Below, piece after piece: positions 1-7,096 of a DNA stretch of 8,012 bases. The translations under genes and the position numbers were made by a program. The stretch's first letter is position 1; the number at the start of each line of letters is the position of its first letter. Origin of the DNA: Pirellulales bacterium (GTDB taxonomy: Bacteria; Planctomycetota; Planctomycetia; Pirellulales; Thermoguttaceae); assembly GCA_030607895.1 (NCBI GenBank), contig JAUWJC010000168.1:1-8012 (forward strand). The letters are read 5' to 3'. The notes beneath the pieces were generated by a model. The model searched no databases. It saw nothing but the letters and a program-made list of their open reading frames with translations, and was not told the DNA's origin.

Positions 1-3000
1 ACCAGGTCGCCGCTTTTGAGCGTGGCCAGGTTGGGTAGCTCTTCGCGCTCGTACTTCTCGACCTTCCGATCGACGGCCTGCCCGCGCGAGCCGGCCACCT
101 TGCCCGCCTTGTCCACCCGCTTGAGCCGGTAGTACTTGCGGTTGACTTTGATCTCCAAGCCGGCCTTGGTTATCATGTCCTCCAGGGTGAAGTTTGTCAG
201 GTAGGCATTGTAGTAGAGCGGACCCCGGCCAGACTTGCGCAGCTCGACCTGGTGCGAGCCCTCGGTCACTTGCTTGCCGGCGAGCACGAACTTGTTGTCG
301 AACTGGAAGAGGTTGGCGGCGGTTATCTCGACCGCCTTCTGCTGCTTGCCGTCCATCCACACTTGGACGGTCATTTCGGGCTTATCCTCGCCGCTGGCAC
401 GGATGAACTCTGCCATGGCCTCGATACAAATGGCCGTGTCGCGGGTCGAGTTCCAGTAGGTGGCGTGCTTGCGGTTGTTCAGCAGGTACTTGACCAGCCG
501 CGGTGCCAACTCGCCCTTGGGGTCGGTTCGCGCCAGCAGCTTCAGGAAGTAGGCGTGTGCCTCGTACTCGCTGCCGTACCAGCACCACCAATATCCGCCG
601 GGCAGTTTCAGCCAGGCGGTCTGATTCTCGTCATCTTCGACCACGTACTGGCCGATGTTTTGCATGATCATGTCGAGCTTTTCTTTTTGCTTCTGCTTTT
701 CCAGGGCGAGGCCGTACATGGCCATACCGTAAACGGCCAGCTTGGTGCGGTCGCGGTAGAGGAAATCGAGCATGGCCCGGTTCTTCACGCCCGACTCGAC
801 CAGGACCATGTAGACGAAGGCGTCGAGGTTATCGGCGTGGTTCTTCCAGGGTTTCTTCTTCGGCTTCTTCAGGGCGTTCTTGAGTTTCTGGACCTGCTCG
901 TCCTGATACCGGGTGAGCCAGGCGACGCCCCGTTCGATCATGCCGGGCACCAGGGCCACGTCGTTGTGCTGGGCCAATTGCAGGCCGTGGACCACCAGGG
1001 CCGTGGTGTGCGGATACGACCGCTCGCCGTAGCCGGAAAACCACCCCCAGCCACCGTCGGAAAGCTGCATCTCGGTCAGACGCTTCACGCCCTCCTTGGT
1101 CATCTTGCGGACTTCGGCTTCGTCGAAGACCGGGTTGCGGTCGAAACGTTTCCACTGCTTGGCCCGATCGCGGTCGTCGCCGATCTCCTGCGCGTTGAGG
1201 TTGGTGCGTTTCTTCTTGATGTCCGCGAGGTTCAGGCCCATGTCCAACAGTATCTTCTGCGTAATCACCGTCGGCAGGAACCGGTTGAGCGTTTGCTCGG
1301 TGCAGCCGTAGGGGTAGTCGACCAGGTAGGGCAGGGCGTCGACCATTGCACCGGCCAGCGTGGGCGAGTAGCGGACTTCGAGCCGCGACTCTTCCGGCCT
1401 TCGCTCGGCGGGCACGCGCACGGTGAACTTCCCGACGGTGTCTTTCGGACGAAGCGCCCCGGAGAAGCTGTCCATCTTCAACATGCCATGGACGTAGCAG
1501 GGGAACTTCATCTCCATGGCGTCCGACTCTTCATCGGTAAGGGCCTTCATGCGGATGACTGCCTGGCCTTCCTTCTGGACCTTGACGCGCCAGTCGATCC
1601 GCGACTCGCCGCCGGCGGCGATCTGGGCCGTCTGGACCAGTTCGCCCAGCGGCGCGAGTTGCTTGCCATCGAGTTCCAAGGCCACCTTTACGGCCTTCTT
1701 GCTCTTCAGATAGTTGTGTACGTTGGCCGACAGGACGACTTCGTCGGTTTGGATGAAGAACCGCGGGGCCTGCATTCTGAGGATGAGGTCCTTTCGGGTG
1801 ACGACGTCGATTTGTCCTTCGCCGACCTTTGTTCCGTGGCCCATTGCCCAGACCTTGATTCGCCAGGTGGTAAGGTTTTCGGGCATTTCGAGAGCCACTT
1901 GAGCCGTGCCGTCGCCGTCGGTTTTCAGCGTGCCGACCCAGAGTGCGGTGTCGGCGAATTTCTTTCGCACGGTGGGCTGAACCATCTTGGGTGCGCCGGG
2001 TGCTCCGCCCTTCGCCTTCTTGTTGGATTCCATGGCCAGGCCGTTGGACATTTCATCCATGGGCGCTTCTGCCGCGGCCATGGGGGCACCCAGCATGATG
2101 TTGGACTTGCGACTGTACACCATGTGCCCGCCGCCCATTCCGCCGCCGAAGCCTCGGGACATCGGCCGGAGCGATTGCGCAGCCAGCTTTTCCTCCTTTT
2201 GCCCTTCTCTGTCCGCACCGATCGAGTCCATCTCCTCGGCCACGGTGGCCCCGAACACACCCAGGTTGCTCATGCCCTTCTTGTTGGGCAGCACCAGGTT
2301 GCGGAAGAACCGGCCGAGGTTCGTTTCGGTCCGCGGATTGTGGCGGCGGCGCCACTTCCAGAAGAACTCCTTGATGTCGGCCACGTTCGAGCCGCCCGAG
2401 ATGTACTCGACCGACTTGTCGTAAATGGCAACCACGGTCGAGCCGACGAACGGCTTGCCGAAGAAGTCGGTCAGCGTGATCTTCACCTTGGCCTTCTCGC
2501 CCGGTTTGTACGTTTCGGATGAAGGCTCCAGGGCAACGTTCAACACCCGTTTCTCGGGCGGGACGACAATCTCCTTGTTTTCGGTGTGCACGCGGCCGTC
2601 GGCCACGGTTACCGCTTCGACGAAGAAGTTGGGCATATCCTTCTTGACGACGGCAATTTCGGCGGTCGTGCTCTTGCCGTCCATGCGAATGACCTTGGGC
2701 GGCAGGTAGATGCCGTTGGCCGGCCGCACGAACAACAGCACGGTCGAGCCTACCCGATCGGTGTTGATCTGCAGCTTGACCCTCTCGCCCGGCTTGTAGT
2801 CCCGCTTATCGGGCACAAGCTCGATGTTATTGTAGCGGAAGTCGGACCCGTCGAACCCTTCACCGATGATGGTGAAGACGTATCCGCCTTCGATGGTATG
2901 TTTCTTGGCGTCGGTCAGTTTGTAGGAGAAGCGGTACTGGCCCTTCAGCGAGGCCTTGATGCGCAACTTCGCCCGGCCTTGGTCGTTGGTGGGCAGGTTC

Positions 3001-5957
3001 CAGTCGCGCACGGGCGTTTCGACCGGTTTGCCATCCTTGTAGCTGATCTTGAAGATGGTCAGCTTGCCCTTGCCCTGGACCGGTTTTCCGTCGAGCGTTC
3101 GCGCCGAGCAACTCAGATCGATCACGTCACCCACCCGGTAGTAACCCCGGTTGACCCAGGTGTAGACCTTGAAGGGCTTTCGCGCAACCAGCACGTTGCC
3201 CGTGCCTACTATGGTCCGCCGCGACTGGTCGACCACCTCGGCGGTAATCGAGTAGCTATGGTCCTGGTCGGGATGGATTGCCTTGGCCAGGCCGGTGTCG
3301 ATTTTGACCTTGACCGTGCCGTCTTTGCCGATTTTGACTTCGCGCTCGGCGACCAGTTCGGGCGGCGTGTGGCGGTGCGGCCACCAGAACGGGGTCGGAC
3401 GCCGGCAGCCCCACTCGGCCCAGCCCGGGTACCAGTGATAGTCGTAGGCGTACCACCAGTAGCCCTTGCCGTAGAGCCAGTCCCAGGGGCCGATCGGGTA
3501 CCAGCGCTCGGTGTGGCTGGTCCGCGTTACCTTGTACTTCACCTTGGCGTTGGTCACGGGCGAGCCGAAGTAGTACTTGGCCTTGATCGTGGCGGTGATC
3601 GTCTCGCCCAGCATGACCGGCTCTTTTGGCGCGTCGACGGTCACCTCGAACTCGGGCTTCTTGTACTCCTCGACGCGGAACGAGCCGCCGCCGAGGTACG
3701 TATATGTCGTTTTGGACGTGACAACCCTTTTGACCGCCCGGAGTATCCCCCTCTTTCCACCGATCGCGGCAGTCGCCACCCGTTTGTTACCCCGCACACC
3801 CAGCCGGTAGACGCCCAGCATGGCGTCGGCCGGCAGTTTCAGTTCGCCTTCGATGCCGCCGAAAGCGTCGGCCTTGACCCGCTTGTCGACGATCTTCTCG
3901 CCCTTGGGGTTCTGGATTTCGACGGTAAACGGCTTGCCGGCAAAATCCGAAGTGGCTTCCTTGTCGTACTTGGCGTGGCGGACCCAGAACTTGTACTTCA
4001 CCGTCTGGTCGGGCCGGTAGACGGGCCGGTCGGTGATGGTGTAAACCTTGGTGGCCTCGTACTCGCGGTCGTAATAGTTGCCGTACCAGAAACGGCTGAA
4101 GCCCAGATAAGCGAACCGGCCCCGGTCGGTTCGGGCGACAATGATCCACTGGTAGTTCTGCGTTTTTTCCCTGGAGATGTCGGGCACGACCTGCCCGTCG
4201 GCACCGGTGAACTCGGCGAACTGCTCGGTGGTGATTTGGTACTGCCGGTTCTTGAGGTGTTTCTGCCGGTATCCGAAGAACTCGACGTTGGCCTTGGCGA
4301 TCGGCTTGCCGGATCGGGCGTCGGCCACGAAGTAATAGGTCTTGCCGCTAAGCGGTTTCTTTACGATGGCCGTATCGTTTACCCACATGACGATATTGCT
4401 GACGTTGCCTTCGGCCATTTTGGCTCGAAGCAAGTAAGCGCCCGGCTTCTCCAGCGGCGTGGTGACGGTTATCCGCCTGTCGAAGTGATCCTTGCGTGGC
4501 TTGAGCGTCGTTTTCCAGGCGGCCACCTCCTCGCCCAGGTATTGCTTTTGGTTCTCGTGTATCAGCCGGTAGCCGATGTTGGAGATGTTAATTTTCTGCC
4601 GATCGAGCCGCGGCGGGCGGCTTTTGATGTACGCTTTCACGTCGTCCAGCAGCTTCTGGACCTTGATTTCATGGGCGGTGAAGGCGACGGATTTTCCGTT
4701 GCGGAAACGGTACTCGACCGAGGCCCCTTTGCCGGCCGGCTGGTCCTGGACCGGCTCGAACCGGCCCCAGTTGCTCACAATCTGCTCCAGCCGATCCTGC
4801 CAGTTCTGCTTGGCGTGATAGTTGGGGTACTCGCGAAGGCACTTCTTCCAGTAGTCGGCCGCCTTGGGGTACTGCCGGCGGTTCTCGAAAATCGAGGCCA
4901 ACCGTTCCAACGCCCGGCGCCCGTAGTCGCTCTTGCCGCCCGTGGAAACGTCCTGGTATATCTTGATGAAGTTGAACTCGTCGGGCAGCTTGAGCCGTTT
5001 TACTCCGGATGCTAGTCGGGCGATCGTCTCCTTCTCGGCCAGGGTGTGCAGCGCGTAGGTGCCGCTTTCGTCCTTCTTGGTGTCGTCCGTCTGCATCCGG
5101 CCAAATCGCCAGCCGAAATGGGCCATCGTCTGAACGCCGAACTGGTTCATCAGGAAATCGGCGAACTGCATCCGGACTTCGTTGCGCCGGCGCGCGTCGA
5201 ACTCCATGGCCTGAACCAGGCACCACCGCCACCGCTGGCCGTCCGTCTCGGCCGACGCCCAACTCTTGGGCACATGGTGGAAGACCGGGTTGCCCTCTTC
5301 GTCGACCGGTGCCGCCGTGCCGCCGCGGCCGTGGCCCCAGCCGGGGTCGTAGTCGGGCAGCACCTTCAAGTCGGTGGCGTACTGCAAACGCCAGGCCTCC
5401 GAGTAACCACGGTTGTTCAGCAGCATCTGCGAAAGCGCCAGAAAGTAGCTGCCAACCGCCGAGTGGTCGTCGTCCTTGGTGGCCGGCGGCATCGCCTGCA
5501 CCATCAGTTGCATCGCCCGGACCCGGTCGCGCTCCATGGCGTTGACCACGTGCCCGCCGCCCCGCTTGTTACCTCGATGGAACTTGCCGGCCACGATGAA
5601 GCCGTGATGCTGCACGCGCATGTAGTTCTGCGCGGCGGCCCAGAGCAATCGCCAGTTGTTCTTGTGAACCTCGATTACCGCCTCGCGGAACTCGTCGATC
5701 TCGTCCACCCGATTCAGCCGCTGAAGACACTGCGTGGCCTGTTCGAGGTCCTCGCCCACCTTGCGTGGCTCGTCCTTCGGATCGAGCGCCAGCTTGCGGA
5801 AGCCCTCGTAGGCGTCTTTGAAGTTGCCGTCGCGCTGGGCCTTCAGATAGCTGTCGCGAAGCGCCTGGTTGGCCGACTTCTCGGCAAGTGCGGTGGACAG
5901 ACTGCCCAGCACCAGAAGTGTCAGAATCGATGAGCAGACCGGTCGGGTGGCTTTCAT
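1..5957 (-). CDS. Secreted alpha-2-macroglobulin family protein with thioester, C-terminus beyond window
   Basis: The frame is open from ATG at 5957 to the left edge (1985 codons, no stop). A GGAG Shine-Dalgarno sequence lies 8 nt before the ATG. Residues 1-25 form a Sec signal peptide (MK.. n-region, ILTLLVLGSL core, cut after ALA). No lipobox is seen, unlike the lipoprotein A2Ms of many proteobacteria. Residues 26 to about 400 are mostly helical, with a TPR-like unit near 345-395. Macroglobulin domains follow: TDRPVYRP at 642-649, VEEYKKPEFEV at 762-772, a DYKPGE strand near 1053-1058 and YDKS at 1179-1182. A Met/Gly-rich bait-like stretch covers about 1266-1325. The A2M signature FADTALW is at 1334-1340. 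The thioester motif GCTEQ is at 1551-1555 (Cys1552, Gln1555), followed by an alpha/alpha-toroid domain (SDGGWGWF at 1633-1640; W1835 in TYWNSTRDTA). The receptor-binding-like domain begins but is cut off near LKSGDL. By family knowledge the role is to trap proteases or attach covalently to targets outside the cytoplasmic membrane. The methyltransferase gene lies 102 nt upstream on the same strand. Confidence 0.95.
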   Translation of the reverse strand, partial: MKATRPVCSSILTLLVLGSLSTALAEKSANQALRDSYLKAQRDGNFKDAYEGFRKLALDPKDEPRKVGEDLEQATQCLQRLNRVDEIDEFREAVIEVHKNNWRLLWAAAQNYMRVQHHGFIVAGKFHRGNKRGGGHVVNAMERDRVRAMQLMVQAMPPATKDDDHSAVGSYFLALSQMLLNNRGYSEAWRLQYATDLKVLPDYDPGWGHGRGGTAAPVDEEGNPVFHHVPKSWASAETDGQRWRWCLVQAMEFDARRRNEVRMQFADFLMNQFGVQTMAHFGWRFGRMQTDDTKKDESGTYALHTLAEKETIARLASGVKRLKLPDEFNFIKIYQDVSTGGKSDYGRRALERLASIFENRRQYPKAADYWKKCLREYPNYHAKQNWQDRLEQIVSNWGRFEPVQDQPAGKGASVEYRFRNGKSVAFTAHEIKVQKLLDDVKAYIKSRPPRLDRQKINISNIGYRLIHENQKQYLGEEVAAWKTTLKPRKDHFDRRITVTTPLEKPGAYLLRAKMAEGNVSNIVMWVNDTAIVKKPLSGKTYYFVADARSGKPIAKANVEFFGYRQKHLKNRQYQITTEQFAEFTGADGQVVPDISREKTQNYQWIIVARTDRGRFAYLGFSRFWYGNYYDREYEATKVYTITDRPVYRPDQTVKYKFWVRHAKYDKEATSDFAGKPFTVEIQNPKGEKIVDKRVKADAFGGIEGELKLPADAMLGVYRLGVRGNKRVATAAIGGKRGILRAVKRVVTSKTTYTYLGGGSFRVEEYKKPEFEVTVDAPKEPVMLGETITATIKAKYYFGSPVTNAKVKYKVTRTSHTERWYPIGPWDWLYGKGYWWYAYDYHWYPGWAEWGCRRPTPFWWPHRHTPPELVAEREVKIGKDGTVKVKIDTGLAKAIHPDQDHSYSITAEVVDQSRRTIVGTGNVLVARKPFKVYTWVNRGYYRVGDVIDLSCSARTLDGKPVQGKGKLTIFKISYKDGKPVETPVRDWNLPTNDQGRAKLRIKASLKGQYRFSYKLTDAKKHTIEGGYVFTIIGEGFDGSDFRYNNIELVPDKRDYKPGERVKLQINTDRVGSTVLLFVRPANGIYLPPKVIRMDGKSTTAEIAVVKKDMPNFFVEAVTVADGRVHTENKEIVVPPEKRVLNVALEPSSETYKPGEKAKVKITLTDFFGKPFVGSTVVAIYDKSVEYISGGSNVADIKEFFWKWRRRHNPRTETNLGRFFRNLVLPNKKGMSNLGVFGATVAEEMDSIGADREGQKEEKLAAQSLRPMSRGFGGGMGGGHMVYSRKSNIMLGAPMAAAEAPMDEMSNGLAMESNKKAKGGAPGAPKMVQPTVRKKFADTALWVGTLKTDGDGTAQVALEMPENLTTWRIKVWAMGHGTKVGEGQIDVVTRKDLILRMQAPRFFIQTDEVVLSANVHNYLKSKKAVKVALELDGKQLAPLGELVQTAQIAAGGESRIDWRVKVQKEGQAVIRMKALTDEESDAMEMKFPCYVHGMLKMDSFSGALRPKDTVGKFTVRVPAERRPEESRLEVRYSPTLAGAMVDALPYLVDYPYGCTEQTLNRFLPTVITQKILLDMGLNLADIKKKRTNLNAQEIGDDRDRAKQWKRFDRNPVFDEAEVRKMTKEGVKRLTEMQLSDGGWGWFSGYGERSYPHTTALVVHGLQLAQHNDVALVPGMIERGVAWLTRYQDEQVQKLKNALKKPKKKPWKNHADNLDAFVYMVLVESGVKNRAMLDFLYRDRTKLAVYGMAMYGLALEKQKQKEKLDMIMQNIGQYVVEDDENQTAWLKLPGGYWWCWYGSEYEAHAYFLKLLARTDPKGELAPRLVKYLLNNRKHATYWNSTRDTAICIEAMAEFIRASGEDKPEMTVQVWMDGKQQKAVEITAANLFQFDNKFVLAGKQVTEGSHQVELRKSGRGPLYYNAYLTNFTLEDMITKAGLEIKVNRKYYRLKRVDKAGKVAGSRGQAVDRKVEKYEREELPNLATLKSGDL
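1293..1307 (-). other. Thioester motif GCTEQ in the A2M-like protein
   Basis: Codons for Gly1551-Cys1552-Thr1553-Glu1554-Gln1555, preceded by a YPY stretch and followed by TLNRF, match the C-x-E-Q internal thioester of A2M/complement proteins. In that family the Cys and Gln side chains form a beta-cysteinyl-gamma-glutamyl bond that attacks a target after bait cleavage. The key residues are intact, so this copy is expected to be thioester-competent. Confidence 0.93.
1983..2162 (-). other. Met/Gly-rich bait-like segment of the A2M-like protein
   Basis: Residues 1266-1325 hold 9 Met and 12 Gly in 60 residues, with scattered Lys/Arg, Ala and Pro, and no visible fold pattern. The segment lies between the last bait-side macroglobulin domain and the A2M signature FADTALW. 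That is where the flexible protease-sensitive bait region is expected in this family. The function is inferred from position and composition only. Confidence 0.6.
3369..3506 (-). other. Trp/Tyr-rich insert in a macroglobulin domain
   Basis: Residues 818-863 contain 10 Trp and 7 Tyr in 46 residues, plus several Pro, Gly and His. The insert sits between a strand reading VKYKVTRTSHTE and one reading ELVAEREVKIGKDG, i.e. inside a macroglobulin-like beta sandwich. The reading frame is continuous on both sides. No function is known to me. An exposed aromatic loop for contact with glycan, peptide or membrane is possible. Confidence 0.7.
5883..5957 (-). other. Signal peptide of the A2M-like protein
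   Basis: Residues 1-25 have a basic start (K2, R5), a hydrophobic core from about I11 to L20, and an A-L-A cleavage motif before E26. The only Cys is at position 8, before the core, so it is not a lipobox and the protein is probably released rather than lipid-anchored. Prediction is by eye. Confidence 0.8.
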
Positions 5958-5965
5958 GGTTTGAT

Positions 5966-5969
5966 CTCC
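5966..5969 (-). promoter_or_regulatory. Ribosome binding site of the A2M-like gene
   Basis: GGAG on the minus strand stands 8 nt before ATG 5957-5955. It supports this start, which also gives a complete signal peptide. Confidence 0.6.
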
Positions 5970-5998
5970 GAATTAAGCTGTTAGGTGTGCGGGCGGAA

Positions 5999-6058
5999 CC
6001 GCTTGCGGCTTCGCACCGCACTACCATCGACACCAAAAGCGTGCGAAGCCGCAAGCGG
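5999..6058. repeat. Perfect 18-bp inverted repeat (REP-like hairpin)
   Basis: The left arm at 5999-6016 (CCGCTTGCGGCTTCGCAC) is the exact reverse complement of the right arm at 6041-6058, with a 24-nt loop. It begins one base after the methyltransferase stop codon and lies in the leader of the A2M-like gene. No T-run follows on the minus strand, so a standard intrinsic terminator is unlikely. It may limit read-through or protect the upstream message. Fifteen bases of the same arm recur at 6748-6762, which suggests a dispersed REP-type family. Confidence 0.85.
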
Positions 6059-6059
6059 C

Positions 6060-6725
6060 CTATTGGCCGGCGACGCTGATTTCCATCGCGTCGCGTTTGG
6101 CCCAGGGCAGTTCGAGGTCGAACCACTCGGTTCGGCTCTTGTATTTCGAGCGGACGTGGTCGAGGTAGTCTTTCATCCCGCCGGCACCAATGCCCACGTT
6201 GTCGGCCACCACGGTCGCACGGCCGCTGAGTTTCTTCTCCAATGTCACCAGAATGGGGTAGTAGTTCGAATAGCCGCAGTCGATGAACACGAAGTCGATC
6301 GGGCCGGTAAGCGTTTTGACCACCTGCCGGGCGTCGCCCTGGCGGACGGTAATGATTCTGTCCAGCCCGGCCTTGCGGAAATTGGCCTCCGCCTGCCGGA
6401 CCCGCTGGGGGCTTAGCTCGATGGTGATCAGTCGGCCGCGACCGGCGGCCTGCAACTCCCGGCCGATCCACAGCCCGGAATACCCAAGTGCCGTGCCGCA
6501 TTCGACCACCAGCCGGGGCTTCGCCCGCCGGACTAATTCGGCCAGGCAGAGGGCCGTTTTTCGGCCGATCATGTAGACGGGACCGTCGAGACAGGCCTTT
6601 TGGACCTCGTCGATGACGGCCTGGACTCGCTTGTGGGCGGGCGATTCGGTAATACTGCCGGCCGGCTGAGCACCAATCGCTGGGCCGGCAATCAACAGCC
6701 ACGTCAGACAGAGTGTTGTGCTCAA
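6060..6725 (-). CDS. Class I SAM-dependent O-methyltransferase with signal-like N-terminus
   Basis: The 221-residue product matches the catechol/caffeoyl-CoA O-methyltransferase type (Methyltransf_3 fold). Residues 72-90 (LVVECGTALGYSGLWIGRE) form the SAM-binding motif I. TIELSP at 101-106 carries the acidic residue (E103) after strand 2. QGDA at 129-132, DFVFIDCGYSNYY at 144-156 and DN at 175-176 follow. The usual divalent-metal ligands are present as D149, D175 and N176. Residues 5-19 are hydrophobic and end in AIGA, like a signal peptide. That is odd for an enzyme needing cytoplasmic SAM. The start is TTG at 6725 with no clear Shine-Dalgarno. No in-frame ATG occurs before Met52, and the frame stays open for at least 30 codons upstream without a usable start. 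An out-of-frame ATG at 6763 may be the original start (see separate entry). The substrate is unknown. The A2M-like gene follows on the same strand after 102 nt. Confidence 0.85.
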   Translation of the reverse strand: MSTTLCLTWLLIAGPAIGAQPAGSITESPAHKRVQAVIDEVQKACLDGPVYMIGRKTALCLAELVRRAKPRLVVECGTALGYSGLWIGRELQAAGRGRLITIELSPQRVRQAEANFRKAGLDRIITVRQGDARQVVKTLTGPIDFVFIDCGYSNYYPILVTLEKKLSGRATVVADNVGIGAGGMKDYLDHVRSKYKSRTEWFDLELPWAKRDAMEISVAGQ

Positions 6726-6763
6726 TGCTTTAGTCCAAGTTCGAGTTGCTTGCGGCTTCGCAT
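6722..6763 (-). other. 13-codon ATG frame overlapping the methyltransferase start
   Basis: ATG at 6763 opens MRSRKQLELGLKH and ends in a TGA whose first two bases are the last two of the methyltransferase TTG start. An AGGCGGG stretch a few bases upstream could serve as a weak Shine-Dalgarno. The peptide is basic at its start, like a signal-peptide n-region, while the methyltransferase frame begins directly with a hydrophobic core. It could be a coupled leader peptide or the true 5' end separated by a one-base indel. The ATG also falls at the end of a repeat arm (6748-6762), so chance is possible. Confidence 0.35.
6748..6762 (+). repeat. Third copy of the small repeat arm
   Basis: GCTTGCGGCTTCGCA matches 6001-6015 exactly over 15 bases. 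No inverted partner is seen nearby, so it is a solitary arm. It lies just upstream of the methyltransferase start and supplies most of the bases of the 13-codon frame there. Confidence 0.75.
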
Positions 6764-6834
6764 GAGTTACCCGCCTGTTTCTGTAGACGAGCGAGAGGCC
6801 GACAAAGTTCCACGCGAAAGCATAACAGGGGATA

Positions 6835-6939
6835 GGGACCAGGGGCCAGGGGCCAGGGGCCAGGATTTTCGTGCGAAATCCAATTCGGTTGGAAGCTGAA
6901 TCCTAGCCCCTGGTCCCTAGCCCCTGGTCCCCAATCAGA
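6835..6939. repeat. Long-hairpin repeat, copy 1
   Basis: Arms 6835-6867 and 6899-6931 are inverted repeats matching at 30 of 33 positions, with a 31-nt loop. The left arm is built from a 7-base unit GGGGCCA repeated three times after GGGACCA. Near the tip, GATTT/AAATC and CCAA/TTGG can form two small side hairpins. The segment 6860-6939 recurs at 7000-7079 with about 8 differences. No coding potential or transposase is seen. It lies in the divergent spacer between the methyltransferase and the J-like gene. Confidence 0.85.
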
Positions 6940-6970
6940 TACCTTGCAGTCTGCCGTGCCAGATGGATAA

Positions 6971-7079
6971 TGATAGGGATAGGGGATAGGGGCCAGGGAC
7001 CAGGATTTTCGTGCGAAATCCAATTCGGTTGGAAGCAAAACCCTATCCCCTGGTTCCTTTCCCCTGGTCCCTAATCAGA
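6971..7079. repeat. Long-hairpin repeat, copy 2
   Basis: This copy has the same orientation as copy 1, exactly 140 bp downstream. The 37-bp core 7000-7036 is identical to 6860-6896. The arms (about 6971-7009 and 7037-7077) are imperfect complements built from GGGATA, GGGGCCA and GGGACCA-like units. It ends about 18 bp before the GTG start of the plus-strand gene, so it would lie in or next to that gene's 5' untranslated region. Confidence 0.8.
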
Positions 7080-7086
7080 CAAAAGC

Positions 7087-7091
7087 GAGAG
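7087..7091 (+). promoter_or_regulatory. Possible ribosome binding site of the J-like gene
   Basis: GAGAG stands 5 nt before the GTG at 7097. It is a modest match, but with the conserved N-terminal pattern beginning at residue 5 it favours this start. Confidence 0.4.
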
Positions 7092-7096
7092 CCACG

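Noticed and set aside
252..5015. Very long plus-strand open frames (252-2522 and 2586-5015, also 5046-5933)
   Set aside because: They lie codon-for-codon opposite the A2M-like gene and are broken only where that gene uses TCA or CTA. Their length follows from the scarcity of TTA, CTA and TCA codons in a GC-rich gene. The translations show no known domain, whereas the minus strand shows a full A2M architecture.
5999..6058. Intrinsic terminator for the methyltransferase
   Set aside because: The stem is strong, but no T-run follows on the minus strand and the loop is 24 nt long, so a REP-like element fits better.
5569..6702. Minus-strand 377-codon frame across the methyltransferase and the start of the A2M-like gene
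   Set aside because: It reads through both genes and the hairpin spacer in another frame and gives an Arg/Gly/Pro-rich product without motifs, so it is a shadow.
6730..7038. Minus-strand 102-codon frame in the divergent spacer
   Set aside because: It is made almost wholly of the two hairpin repeats and encodes repetitive Pro/Gly-rich sequence with no gene-like features.
6835..7079. CRISPR array
   Set aside because: There are only two copies, each self-complementary over long arms, with no set of equal-length spacers and no cas gene in the window.
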